Assembly (NCBI GenBank): GCA_021160245.1
Contig: JAGHCW010000169.1
Span: forward strand, 1-7,736
Reading direction: 5' to 3'
DNA: 7,736 bases
From: a bacterium
Lineage (GTDB): Bacteria > B130-G9
In this document: piece after piece, positions 1-6,513 of the stretch
Layout: every line of letters starts with the position of its first letter
Position numbering within the stretch: the stretch's first letter is position 1
The notes under the pieces: model-generated
The model's database searches: none
The model's input: the letters and a program-made list of their open reading frames with translations, nothing else
Told to the model about the DNA's origin: nothing
Program-made: the position numbers and the translations under genes

Positions 1-195
1 ACCGAGTATTATCTCATAGATAATCACATATTGACAGGGTAATACATCAAGCAAGAAGCGCAAAGCCCCTCCACGAGCCGGACTAACGCAACTTCGACCG
101 TGGGAAAATCAGATAAAGCGGAAACTCAGGCTAGCCCCAATCACAGGTGCAAGCACCCCCGAGCCGGGGGGTTTGACCCTGGATTGTAGGTAATC
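1..195. other. Non-coding flank with several small inverted repeats
   Basis: I see no gene in this stretch. It holds three small palindromes. ATTATCT/AGATAAT at 8-14 and 18-24 is a perfect 7-base repeat with a 3-base loop. GGTGC/GCACC lies at 146-150 and 153-157. CCCCCG/CGGGGG lies at 156-161 and 165-170 with loop AGC. The last two lie just past the stop codon of the minus-strand transposase fragment, so they may be that element's end structure or a weak terminator. No long T-run follows them on either strand. A perfect TTGACA occurs at 31-36, but no -10 match stands at a normal distance. Function is unassigned. Confidence 0.4.
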
Positions 196-345
196 TCATG
201 CTGCCTTTTTGTATTGTCGCCAATGTTTGTCGAATCTGTTGTTCTTCCATGCAGTCCTTATGGCCATGAGATGCTTGAATCCGTTCTTGCTCCATCGCAT
301 GCCGGCACCCTTAAATCGCTGTTGGACCAAGTGCTTGGAGCTAAA
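196..345 (-). pseudogene. C-terminal fragment of a DDE transposase (ISKra4-like)
   Basis: Reading the minus strand into a TGA at 196-198 gives about 50 residues ending the protein. They contain HLVQQRFKGAGMRWSKNGF, then KHLMAIRTAWKNNRFDKHW and the tail RQYKKAA. A 'G-M-x-W-(S/T)-x-x-(G/N)' block followed by a leucine/arginine-rich helix and a final W is the usual C-terminus of ISKra4-type and related DDE transposases. Upstream of about 345 the frame runs into the terminal region of the IS3-family element, so the rest of this gene has been cut away. The family name is inferred from memory of the C-terminal motif; that it is a transposase tail is the firmer part. No catalytic residues remain. 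Confidence 0.58.
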
Positions 346-982
346 GCTCTCCCCATTGTCGAGACCACAAATCGGTCAAACTAAGGTGGAAGGATTCTGA
401 TTGGTCTGCCGTAACGGAGGGGGGCGTAGCCCGACCGTAGGGACGGCAGAATTGGCATCCGAGCCGCCAATCACCTCCCGATTATCAAAATACACTTCCG
501 CGGGCGTGCGCCAGCCGAGCGCCTGATGCGGCCGCCGCTCGTTGTAGAACCGGAAGTACTTCGTCAGGTTCTCCCGAGCATCGCTCACGCTCGCATAATC
601 TTTGAGATACACATCTTCATATTTGACGCTCCGCCAGAGCCGCTCCACGAAAATGTTGTCGAAAACACGTCCGCGACCATTCATGCTTATCCGAACCCCA
701 GCCCGCTCGAGGCGCTCCACAAACGTCCGACTCGTGTACTGGCTGCCCTGGTCCGAGCCCCCATATCCTCGGCCGCGAAATCATCAGAGCCTTATCAAGA
801 GCCGACATGCAGAAGCCCGCGTCCAACGTGTTCGACAACTCCCACGAGAGCACAAACCGACTGTGCCAGTCCATGATGGCTGTTAAATACACAAATCCGC
901 CTCGCAAACGAATATAGGTGATGTCGGACGCCCACACTGAGATAGAGAGCAGATAGATTTTTCTATCATAAGCATTCTGCAC
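346..982 (-). mobile_element. IS3-family insertion sequence remnant
   Basis: This is a partial insertion sequence whose only gene is the C-terminal part of an IS3-family OrfB transposase. The right end is placed near 346-356, because the transposase frame stops at 376-378 and a block containing CCCCATTGTCGAGACC follows, which resembles the ends of IS3-group elements. The exact terminal base cannot be fixed. OrfA, the N-terminal part of OrfB and the left inverted repeat are absent. The homology runs out at the thiM stop codon, so the left side was deleted. The element is inserted in, or joined to, an older transposase fragment on its left. Confidence 0.7.
376..982 (-). pseudogene. IS3-family transposase OrfB, truncated and frameshifted
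   Basis: Two overlapping minus-strand frames together encode the integrase-like catalytic core (rve fold) of an IS3-family transposase. The first (982 down to about 770) has VWASDITYIRLRGGFVYL and DWHSRFVLSWELSNTLDAGF, which include the first catalytic Asp. The second (about 770 down to 376) has GSDQGSQYTSRTFVERLERA with the second Asp, then NGRGRVFDNIFVERLWRSVK with the catalytic Glu. It ends with the family-typical FYNERRPHQALGWRTPAEVY. The frames are offset, so a frameshift lies roughly between 750 and 775. The N-terminus looks eroded: RKIYLLSISVWASD reads like a shortened form of the usual K-I-Y-P-Y-L-L...VWA segment. All three DDE residues survive, but the gene cannot give a full protein unless frameshifted. 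The GTG at 980-982 is an accident of the open frame, not a real start. Confidence 0.85.
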
Positions 983-1779
983 TACCGGAGGTTGACCCGC
1001 TGCATACCCTCAACCTGCTCTCGGGTCAGTGAGTAGGCGCGGTCGAAGAGCTTCTCCTTGAACGTGCCCGGCGTGCTGCACTCGCCGGCGGCGAGTTCGG
1101 CTGCGATCTCAAAACAGCAGAGGCCCGAGGCGGCGGCACGGGCAAGATCGGCCTCCACCGCGCAGAACGTCCCGACAACCGAGGCGGCCATACAGCCCGT
1201 CCCGACGATGTCAGCCATCATGCTGTCTCCATTCATCACAGCGTAAGTGGTATCGCCATCAGTTGCGATGTCATCCTTCCCGGTAATCACGACGATGCAC
1301 TCGCGGCACTCGGCCAGCTCGATTGCAATCTCAATTAAATCCCTCCTAACAAAGCCTCCATCGACGCCCTTCGTCCGAACGTCCTCACCCGCAATTCGGG
1401 CGATCTCTGAGGCGTTGCCTTTAATCACGTCAATCCGCGCCTCGTTCAAGAGCTCAAGCGACTTGTCGTCCCGAAATTTCGTGGCTCCCGCGCCGCATAC
1501 ATCGAGTATGACCGGTATGCCCTTTTTATTGGCGGATTTCGCGGCGATCTTCATCGATTCAATGAGGTCTGTCGTCAATGTGCCGATGTTCAGAACGAGT
1601 GCCGAGGCGATTGCGGACATCTCCGCGACCTCCTCCTTCGCGTGGGCCATCACTGGTGAGGCGCCAAGCACTTTGACGATGTTTGCGCAGTCGTAGATCG
1701 TTACCCAGTTGGTCAGATGATGCACGAGCGGCTTCTTAGTTCGCACGTTCTCGAGAATGCCGTAGGCGTCTATTTGCAT
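982..1779 (-). CDS. thiM: Hydroxyethylthiazole kinase
   Basis: ThiM phosphorylates 4-methyl-5-(2-hydroxyethyl)thiazole with ATP in the cytoplasm, feeding salvaged thiazole into thiamine phosphate synthesis. The 265 residues match the usual length and contain the family blocks in order. PLVHHLTNWVTIYDCAN is near residues 17-33 and GASPVMA at 39-45. LNIGTL is at 63-68 and LDVCGAGATKFRD at 92-104, the ribokinase-like substrate loop. GNASEI is at 121-126, ITGKDD at 165-170 and GTGC at 193-196, where Cys196 is the expected catalytic-site cysteine. The ATG at 1777-1779 is preceded by a strong AAGGAG (1786-1791 on the plus strand) at normal spacing. No other thiamine gene is in the window and I see no TPP riboswitch upstream. 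The stop codon touches the IS3 remnant, so the last few residues (VNLR) may be altered, although the core is complete. Confidence 0.96.
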   Translation of the reverse strand: MQIDAYGILENVRTKKPLVHHLTNWVTIYDCANIVKVLGASPVMAHAKEEVAEMSAIASALVLNIGTLTTDLIESMKIAAKSANKKGIPVILDVCGAGATKFRDDKSLELLNEARIDVIKGNASEIARIAGEDVRTKGVDGGFVRRDLIEIAIELAECRECIVVITGKDDIATDGDTTYAVMNGDSMMADIVGTGCMAASVVGTFCAVEADLARAAASGLCCFEIAAELAAGECSTPGTFKEKLFDRAYSLTREQVEGMQRVNLR

Positions 1780-1963
1780 GAATCTCTCCTTTGCTCTGAG
1801 GTTCTCAAGCGGTGTTTAATCAATCACGATCTTGCGCATCTTCGCGCGGATTATCAATTCCACCTCGGCTTTTCGGCTGCTTCGGAGAAGGAGTCGCCAT
1901 GGGGGAGTTTGCCACCTTGGGGCAGCAGGACTGCATCTCCCCCAGTGGGATACTCCGTATGGG
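1780..1963. other. Intergenic gap upstream of thiM with a long inverted repeat
   Basis: This 184-base gap lies between the GT-C gene stop and the thiM ribosome binding site, both on the minus strand. A perfect 8-base inverted repeat, TGGGGGAG at 1900-1907 and CTCCCCCA at 1937-1944, encloses 29 bases. Within that loop, GCC/GGC and GCA/TGC short pairings could form two small arms, giving a branched RNA fold in the thiM leader. No T-run follows it on either strand, so it is not a standard terminator. The signature blocks of a TPP riboswitch are not present. Short open frames cross the gap but resemble no protein I know. Confidence 0.4.
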
Positions 1964-3280
1964 TCAGCGAGATGTGGATGCGCGCCAATGCGTGAACACC
2001 TGATGCAGGCCGAACGCGGCAAGGACGATGAGCGCCGGCATCAGCTTCAGGCAGTGCCGGCCGACGCTCACGAGGAATGTCTCGGCGAAGGTGAAGAATG
2101 CGAGGGCCAATAGGATTGGCGTAGCTAGAACCAGCCATCGCCCGCGGTAGCGGAATATTGCGAGGCCCGCGAATGCGACTAGGATGAGATTCGGGATAAG
2201 GAGGCTATATTGAACATAGTGATTGCGATTTGTGGTTGGATAGTAAAGAAAAAACCGCTTTCGCCAATCAGATGCGTTAAACCACATCTTGATAACCTTG
2301 CCGGGGCCATTCAGCAGCCAAGACGTCGGATTCCGCCAAAGAAACTTGAGCGCCTCACGAAGCAGGATGTCGTTCGCCTCCATTTCGGTTCGTCCGCCCA
2401 CCATCGCGAGTACCTCAGGCGGGATTGAGGCGACAATCCCCTTGCTTGCATCCTGTGTGGGAATAAACAGCCCTTCCATCAGATTGGTGCCGACGAGCGT
2501 CGTGCCCGGGAAGAACTTGTGGAATACAACGACGTTGCGCACCAACCAGGGGGAGTCCGCGACAAGCGTCATCAGAATCATAAGCGCCGGCATAAGAATG
2601 GCCTGCCTCAAACTAACCTTGCGGGTCCGCAGGACAAAAAAGATCACAATCGAAAGCGGAATCACGAAATAGAACGCCTCTGGCCGCGTCAGCGCAGCCG
2701 CTCCGATCAGAAAGCCCGCCAGGAGAAATCGCTGAACGCTAGGCGCTGCAATCGCCTCAATGATCACCCAGAGATATAGTGTGGTCAGGAGCATATTGAG
2801 GCTCTCTGTCATAAGGACGATATTCTGCTGGAAGAATGGTAAATACGAGGCGATCAGAGCGGTGGCTATCAGCCCGACATTTACGTTATTGAATAGGCGC
2901 CTGCACATAGCAAAGACCGCGAGCATCGTTACGACATCAAAAAAGCAATGAAGCAGGAATACGGCACGATGTCGTTCACCAAACAGGTAATAGACACCAG
3001 TTAAGAGCACCGGGTATAGGGGCGGACGCCTCGCGCTTGGCGCATTGAGCCTCTCACCCATCAGAAATTGAAAATGGCCAGAAAGGCCCTTCAATCTATA
3101 GCCCTCGCCGGAGAGAAGGTTCTTGGCCAACTGGTTGTACTCCTGGGGGTCGGATTGCTCCGTGAGAGGAACATAATAGGGCATCACGAAGAGCCATACG
3201 ACCCTTGCGACCAGCCCGATTAGGATGATGCCAACAAGCCATGTTCGCTCTTTCCGATCAAGGCCCAAGAACGCTCCCAT
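1964..3280 (-). CDS. Polytopic membrane glycosyltransferase, ArnT/PMT (GT-C) superfamily
   Basis: This 438-residue protein has the features of inner-membrane transferases that move a sugar from a polyprenyl-phosphate carrier onto a periplasmic glycan, lipid or protein. After an N-terminal membrane segment (about residues 14-33) comes the first periplasmic loop with the acidic SDPQEYNQLAKNLLSGEGY (43-61). It is followed by the hallmark RRPPLYPVL near 84-92. Multiple hydrophobic spans follow, including 106-125, 133-150, 163-178, 185-198, 203-217 and 227-242, plus several after residue 350. MTES near 157-160 and LTRPE near 197-201 fit the family. Length is at the short end of the usual range, but the protein seems complete. 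The ATG at 3278-3280 has a GGAGG four bases upstream. Donor and acceptor are unknown; surface-glycan genes in the same window suggest a lipopolysaccharide or related glycan. It shares strand with thiM, but a 184-base gap makes co-transcription uncertain. Confidence 0.85.
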   Translation of the reverse strand: MGAFLGLDRKERTWLVGIILIGLVARVVWLFVMPYYVPLTEQSDPQEYNQLAKNLLSGEGYRLKGLSGHFQFLMGERLNAPSARRPPLYPVLLTGVYYLFGERHRAVFLLHCFFDVVTMLAVFAMCRRLFNNVNVGLIATALIASYLPFFQQNIVLMTESLNMLLTTLYLWVIIEAIAAPSVQRFLLAGFLIGAAALTRPEAFYFVIPLSIVIFFVLRTRKVSLRQAILMPALMILMTLVADSPWLVRNVVVFHKFFPGTTLVGTNLMEGLFIPTQDASKGIVASIPPEVLAMVGGRTEMEANDILLREALKFLWRNPTSWLLNGPGKVIKMWFNASDWRKRFFLYYPTTNRNHYVQYSLLIPNLILVAFAGLAIFRYRGRWLVLATPILLALAFFTFAETFLVSVGRHCLKLMPALIVLAAFGLHQVFTHWRASTSR

Positions 3281-3311
3281 ACGACCTCCAAAACGTTATC
3301 AATTCGGCAGT

Positions 3312-3339
3312 AATATATCCTATTCCCATCTCACTTCAA
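3312..3339 (-). promoter_or_regulatory. Possible sigma70 promoter for the GT-C gene
   Basis: On the minus strand, TTGAAG (plus 3334-3339) and TATATT (plus 3312-3317) are separated by 16 bases. These match the -35 and -10 consensus at four and five of six positions. The -10 box lies about 30 bases before the ATG at 3280, leaving room for the GGAGG at 3285-3289. This is a sequence match only; AT-rich intergenic DNA can give such matches by chance. Confidence 0.35.
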
Positions 3340-3400
3340 CTGAAGAACGTAGCAAACCCAAGACTCACATTGACGCTGGCGATTCTGGGCCTTGTGGGCG

Positions 3401-3420
3401 CGGCGCCCAGGCGCCGTTTT
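3401..3420 (+). terminator. Terminator-like GC hairpin with T-run
   Basis: CGGCGC at 3401-3406 pairs perfectly with GCGCCG at 3411-3416 around the loop CCAG, and four T residues follow (3417-3420). This is the form of an intrinsic terminator on the plus strand. No plus-strand gene lies upstream in this window, so it may be a leftover of a lost gene. It could also be chance at the junction with the intron remnant, whose homology starts at about the same place. Confidence 0.35.
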
Positions 3421-3900
3421 CATTGATGGCGTGACGAAGAAGGCGTATGAGGCAAATCTCGAGGAGGACTCCAAGGCGTTGTATATGCGTCTGAAGTCGG
3501 GCGAGTATCGAGCGACCCCTGTGCTGCGGGTTTATATCGAGAAACCTGACGGAGGGAAGCGGCCGCTCGCGATACCGGCGCTGGAGGATAAGACCGTTCA
3601 GGGGGCGGTTGTGGAAATACTCAACTGCATCTGCGAGTGCGATTTTGTGGGCTTCAGTTACGGCTTTCGACCCAAGCGGAGCGCGCATCAGGCGTTGCAA
3701 GCGTTACAGACGGTTCTCCAGAAGGGTGAAGTGAACTGGGTGGCGCCCACGACACTCGGGGGAATGTTTCGCTGGGAGCCGTTTCTTGTCGCCTCGCACG
3801 GTGCCGAGCTCGGCTTGGGAATATGTCGTTCAAAGCATGTTTTTTGACACGATAGACCACGAGTTTGCCTTGCCGCGACCCGACATCACACATTCTGAAG
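3405..3900 (+). pseudogene. Group II intron reverse transcriptase/maturase fragment (LtrA-type)
   Basis: From about 3411 the frame reads FIDGVTKKAYEANLEED, then LKSGEYRATPVLRVYIEKPD, GGKRPLAIPALEDKTVQGAV and FVGFSYGFRPKRSAHQALQA. These are the RT0, RT1 and RT2 regions of LtrA-type maturases. Homology stops at KGEVNWV (about 3742). After roughly 95 unrelated bases, FFDTIDHEF reappears in another frame (3839-3866), corresponding to the '(A)DI..FFDTIDHE' motif that should follow almost directly. Beyond this the YADD catalytic motif, the maturase X domain and any endonuclease domain are absent. About 120 of the 400 or more residues of an intact maturase are recognisable. The N-terminus is also missing, and the ATG at 3392 is not a true start. 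The protein is non-functional. Confidence 0.88.
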
Positions 3901-3936
3901 GATGGCTTCAACTAAGTCCGGGTGACCTGCTCGGAA

Positions 3937-3969
3937 GAGCCGGATGCGGAAAAGCCGCACGTCCGGCTC
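3937..3969 (+). ncRNA. Group II intron domain V hairpin
   Basis: GAGCCGGA (3937-3944) pairs perfectly with TCCGGCTC (3962-3969). Above it, TGCGG (3945-3949) pairs with CCGCA (3955-3959). A two-base bulge CG (3960-3961) sits on the 3' side between the stems. This two-stem, two-base-bulge form with AGC near the 5' strand is the conserved catalytic domain V of group II introns. The loop here is AAAAG, five bases, rather than a clean GNRA tetraloop, which may be an early sign of decay. The fold is seen directly in the sequence; catalytic activity is not implied because the other domains are missing. Confidence 0.82.
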
Positions 3970-4081
3970 TTAAGAGGGTGAAAACCAGCAATGATTGAAC
4001 TACTCGACAGACGGGCGAAAGCGCTTCCGCCGATCAGCTTATTGTGATGGCTGGGCGGTCGTGGCGTGGTTGATGTCTCTT

Positions 4082-5190
4082 CTATTCGGAGAGGTCAAGC
4101 AGCTTTTGGACCTGTGCATTGTCGGGATCGAGCCTCGCCGCGGCGCGCCACATCTTTTTCGCCTTGTCGCTCTTGCCCGGAGCCATATACTTCTCAATCT
4201 CATCGGCCGAGATGGCAAAACGCAGCTTTTTATCGAGGCGCCACTTGCCAAAAATCGCCCTCTCCGCCGGATTCCGCGCCTCAACCAACTTGCCCTGTGA
4301 GGCCTTTATGAGCACGATGTAGTAGTAGGCCTGCTCCCCCATAGATTTGCCTCGAGGCGCGTTCATATTGCTCAATCGCGAGGCGTATTGTCCCTTCATC
4401 GCGTTCATGTTTCCGAGCGCGATTCACCCCCTGGCGAACGACGGGTCCACATCGACCGACATGCTCAGGACTTCATCGCGGCCTCAAAATTCCCCTGCTC
4501 GCTCAGCGCCGTCCCGAGGTCCAGTAGTGCATCGCGGAAATAGGGCCAGAAAACGAGAGCCGTTCGGTTGTGCGCCTCACATGCTCTCGGGTCGCCCATC
4601 TGCATCATCACTTTGCCCAGCGAACGATGATAATCAGGCGATTCGGGCCAGAGTCGGACCGCCGCCATAAACTTCTCTTGTGCCTTTGAGAGGTCGCCCG
4701 ATTGCTTGTGGCGGTTACCTCCTGCGGCGTGGATTGAGGCGACGATTCTTTTTGCATCCGAAGCGCCTGTTATCGCGAGAAAAGCGGCGGCCAAGACGAT
4801 CAAGCAGGCTCGGACAATCTGCCGTCTGCGAGATGTTGGGACATGCGCATCCGATGCCTTCTCAGGCGGGGACAGGAGTCCTATGAACACCCAGAAGAAA
4901 AGCGCTGAGGCGGGACTCTCGAGATTGAAGCTAAGCCCTGAATGAATAAGCGTTGCGATAACGCCAACAGCCACAGCGGCGCGAAACGTCTAGTCCCTCG
5001 TGCCGCCCAGTTTTTCTCTCCTGCAAAGGGACAACTTGAGCGCAGTTACGGCGAAGAAAATGATCGCCACTAGTCCCAAAGGCCCCGCCTCGGCCGCCGC
5101 GCGCATGTAGCTGTTGTGGGGATTCCGGACGAACCTGCGCTGCGGAAAGAGCGATCTCTCCTCGATCAAGCGATAGCGGGGGTAATGGGC
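4082..5190 (-). pseudogene. O-antigen ligase-like (Wzy_C) protein with TPR tail, broken
   Basis: Intact members of this family are inner-membrane polymerases or ligases acting on lipid-linked O-antigen in the periplasm. Reading from about 5190 downward, RFVRNPHNSYMRAAAEAG holds the conserved His-Asn motif of the family. It is followed by membrane spans GPLGLVAIIFFAVTALKL and VGVIATLIHSGLSF...ALFFWVFIGL. TPR-type repeats come next (SGDLSKAQEKFMAAVRLWPE, YHRSLGKVMMQMGDPRACEA and further), and the end is NAQVQKLLDLSE. Lesions are a TAG at 4990-4992, an apparent one-base loss near 4465, a TGA at 4424-4426 where Trp is expected, an apparent one-base loss near 4383, and one extra base in the C-run at 4336-4340. 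The last two compensate each other. The N-terminal membrane half is absent. The upstream border near 5190 is approximate. Confidence 0.8.
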
Positions 5191-6491
5191 GCCCCGTTCA
5201 TCTCCGATGTGACGATTCCCGCATCATTCAGCTTCAGTGATATCGAGGTCTTCTCGGGCGAGATGCTCTCCGGCCTTTGCCTCGACGATGATGGGCACGT
5301 ATGGGCGGCGCTCGGTCAGGGACAGCACATGATTGACTTCTTCGATGAGTGGGGAGGGATATCAGTGTTCAGCAACCTTGAGTGGACACCCTATTATCCC
5401 GAGAAGCGCAGCCGCTCAAGGAATGGCTTCAGGGATAGCAATATGTTCTGCAATATCGCCTATTCCGCTGCGGACGATGCGGCATACGCGGTTACACGCA
5501 CGAACGGCTATGTCGGTGCGGTTGGGATCGGATGGGACCATCACATACGTGCACGAAGAGCGTATCCCCCATGCCCAATGTGTATTCGCGCACCCCGACG
5601 GGAGGATTTATGCTTGTTTCAGGGACAATAGCCATCCCGAATCACGAACTTATATCTCTAGATACACGGAGGGCCAATGGACCGAGATCACGGATGGCGG
5701 TGGGTACCATTGCTATATCACATCTGACGGGACGATCTGGACAAGTGGGATTGACTACTCGGACGGGCTGTTCACGTTTGAGGGCGGATTCTGGTTGTGT
5801 GCAGAGGGTTTTGAGGAGATACGAGTCGAAGAGATCACCGAGGCGATAGGAAAGATATGGATTCTCGGGTCCGACGACGAGCCGGTGTTAGTTTCATTAG
5901 TAGATGGTCAAGACTTGTCGAGATTGGTTCTGCCGTCCTATGCGTGGAACTTCGCAGTATCGGATGACGGCGCCTTGTTCTTCTCCAACTGAGATGAGAG
6001 CGTCTTCGTTTATCGGGATTCCGAGTGGACCAATCTCTCCTTTGGCGGACCGTCGTTTGCGCGGCCCGAGGGGCATTGGTATGGCACGGAGGGGCCTACT
6101 GATGTCGCTTTTCATGCTGATAGCGCCTATTTCATACAGGGCTCCCGAGTCGAGACGTTCGATGGGCTTTCCTGGTCATCGCTACCGGCCATGAGGTTGT
6201 ATGGCGAGCCGCTGTTCATCGATTCTGGCGGCGTTCTCTGGACAGCTCCTTAAGGCGTATTTAGCCACAGTCTATATCCAGTGTTTCCGGGAACTCGTGT
6301 GGAGCGAGATTTTCCTAGAAGTCCCGACGGGTGAAAACGGGCGGTGTTGGCCGTGCTTTGCGGAGGACGCTCCGCGAAGAGTGTGGTGCCATACACTCAC
6401 CAGGGCCGACGCACGAGATCCGGTATTCCTGCTTCTTGATACGGGCATTGAGAAATATGATGGGATCAAGGAGGCGGTTGAGCAGTGCTAG
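5190..6491 (+). pseudogene. Beta-propeller-type repeat protein, broken
   Basis: Joined across frames, this gives roughly 430 residues with recurring blade-like units. Examples are LSGLCLDDDGHVWAALGQG, CVFAHPDGRIYACF, CYITSDGTIWTSG, FAVSDDGALFFSN, PLFIDSGGVLWTA and LLDTGIEKYDG. A 'D-x-G-x-(I/V/L)-(W/Y)' turn with a later 'Y/F-x-x-x-x-W' strand is typical of two-component-regulator or sensor-type propellers, often extracytoplasmic. Lesions are a frame change near 5527-5535, a TGA at 5990-5992, a TAA at 6251-6253, and an extra base in the G-run at 6329-6331. After correcting these, the frame closes at TAG 6489-6491. No credible start or signal peptide is seen; the GTG at 5116 lies in sequence that reads as ligase on the other strand. 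The exact family is uncertain. It is followed within 25 bases by the family 2 glycosyltransferase. Confidence 0.65.
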
Positions 6492-6501
6492 GAGTCTGTT
6501 G
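6490..6501 (+). promoter_or_regulatory. Ribosome binding site bearing on the GT2 start
   Basis: AGGAG at 6490-6494 overlaps the last codon of the propeller frame and lies 19 bases before the ATG at 6514, too far for a normal start. It stands four bases before an in-frame TTG at 6499-6501. The real start may therefore be TTG, adding LYYAA before the annotated methionine. The usual start of this family, a few residues before the 'IVPTFNE' strand, fits either choice. Confidence 0.35.
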
Positions 6502-6513
6502 TATTATGCAGCC

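Larger units (their letters stand above)
3405..4008 (+). mobile_element. Degenerate group II intron
   Basis: This remnant contains the early part of a group II intron reverse-transcriptase gene, a scrambled middle, a convincing RNA domain V (3937-3969), and a 3' tail ending CTACTCGAC (4000-4008). That tail resembles the 3' terminus of many bacterial group II introns. The 5' intron domains I-III, including the usual GUGYG start, are not visible before 3405. Most of the open reading frame is also gone. It can therefore neither splice nor move by itself. The precise left border is unknown; the right border is inferred from the 3'-end motif. Confidence 0.78.

Noticed and set aside
1-200. CRISPR array or tRNA in the left flank
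   Set aside because: There are only isolated palindromes, with no regular repeat-spacer pattern and no cloverleaf.
1247-1696. Plus-strand open frame of 149 codons
   Set aside because: It is the antisense of thiM, serine/alanine rich, with no recognisable motif.
1790-1965. TPP riboswitch upstream of thiM
   Set aside because: The conserved CUGAGA and ACCUGAUCUGGAUAAUGCCAGCG-type blocks are absent on the minus strand.
1816-2022. Small minus-strand protein between the GT-C gene and thiM
   Set aside because: It begins inside the GT-C coding sequence, has no clear ribosome binding site, and is rich in Arg/Pro/Trp as expected of a shadow frame.
4424-5992. UGA recoded as tryptophan or glycine, suggested by the TGA codons at 4424 (Trp expected) and 5990
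   Set aside because: The GT-C gene ends naturally with TGA, intact genes use TGG for tryptophan, and the same region also has TAG and TAA interruptions plus frameshifts. Decay or sequence error explains all of these better.
5990-5992. Selenocysteine codon in the propeller gene
   Set aside because: The residue context (FFSN-TGA-DESVF) is not a redox motif, and I see no stem-loop typical of a bacterial SECIS directly after it; other lesions are present.
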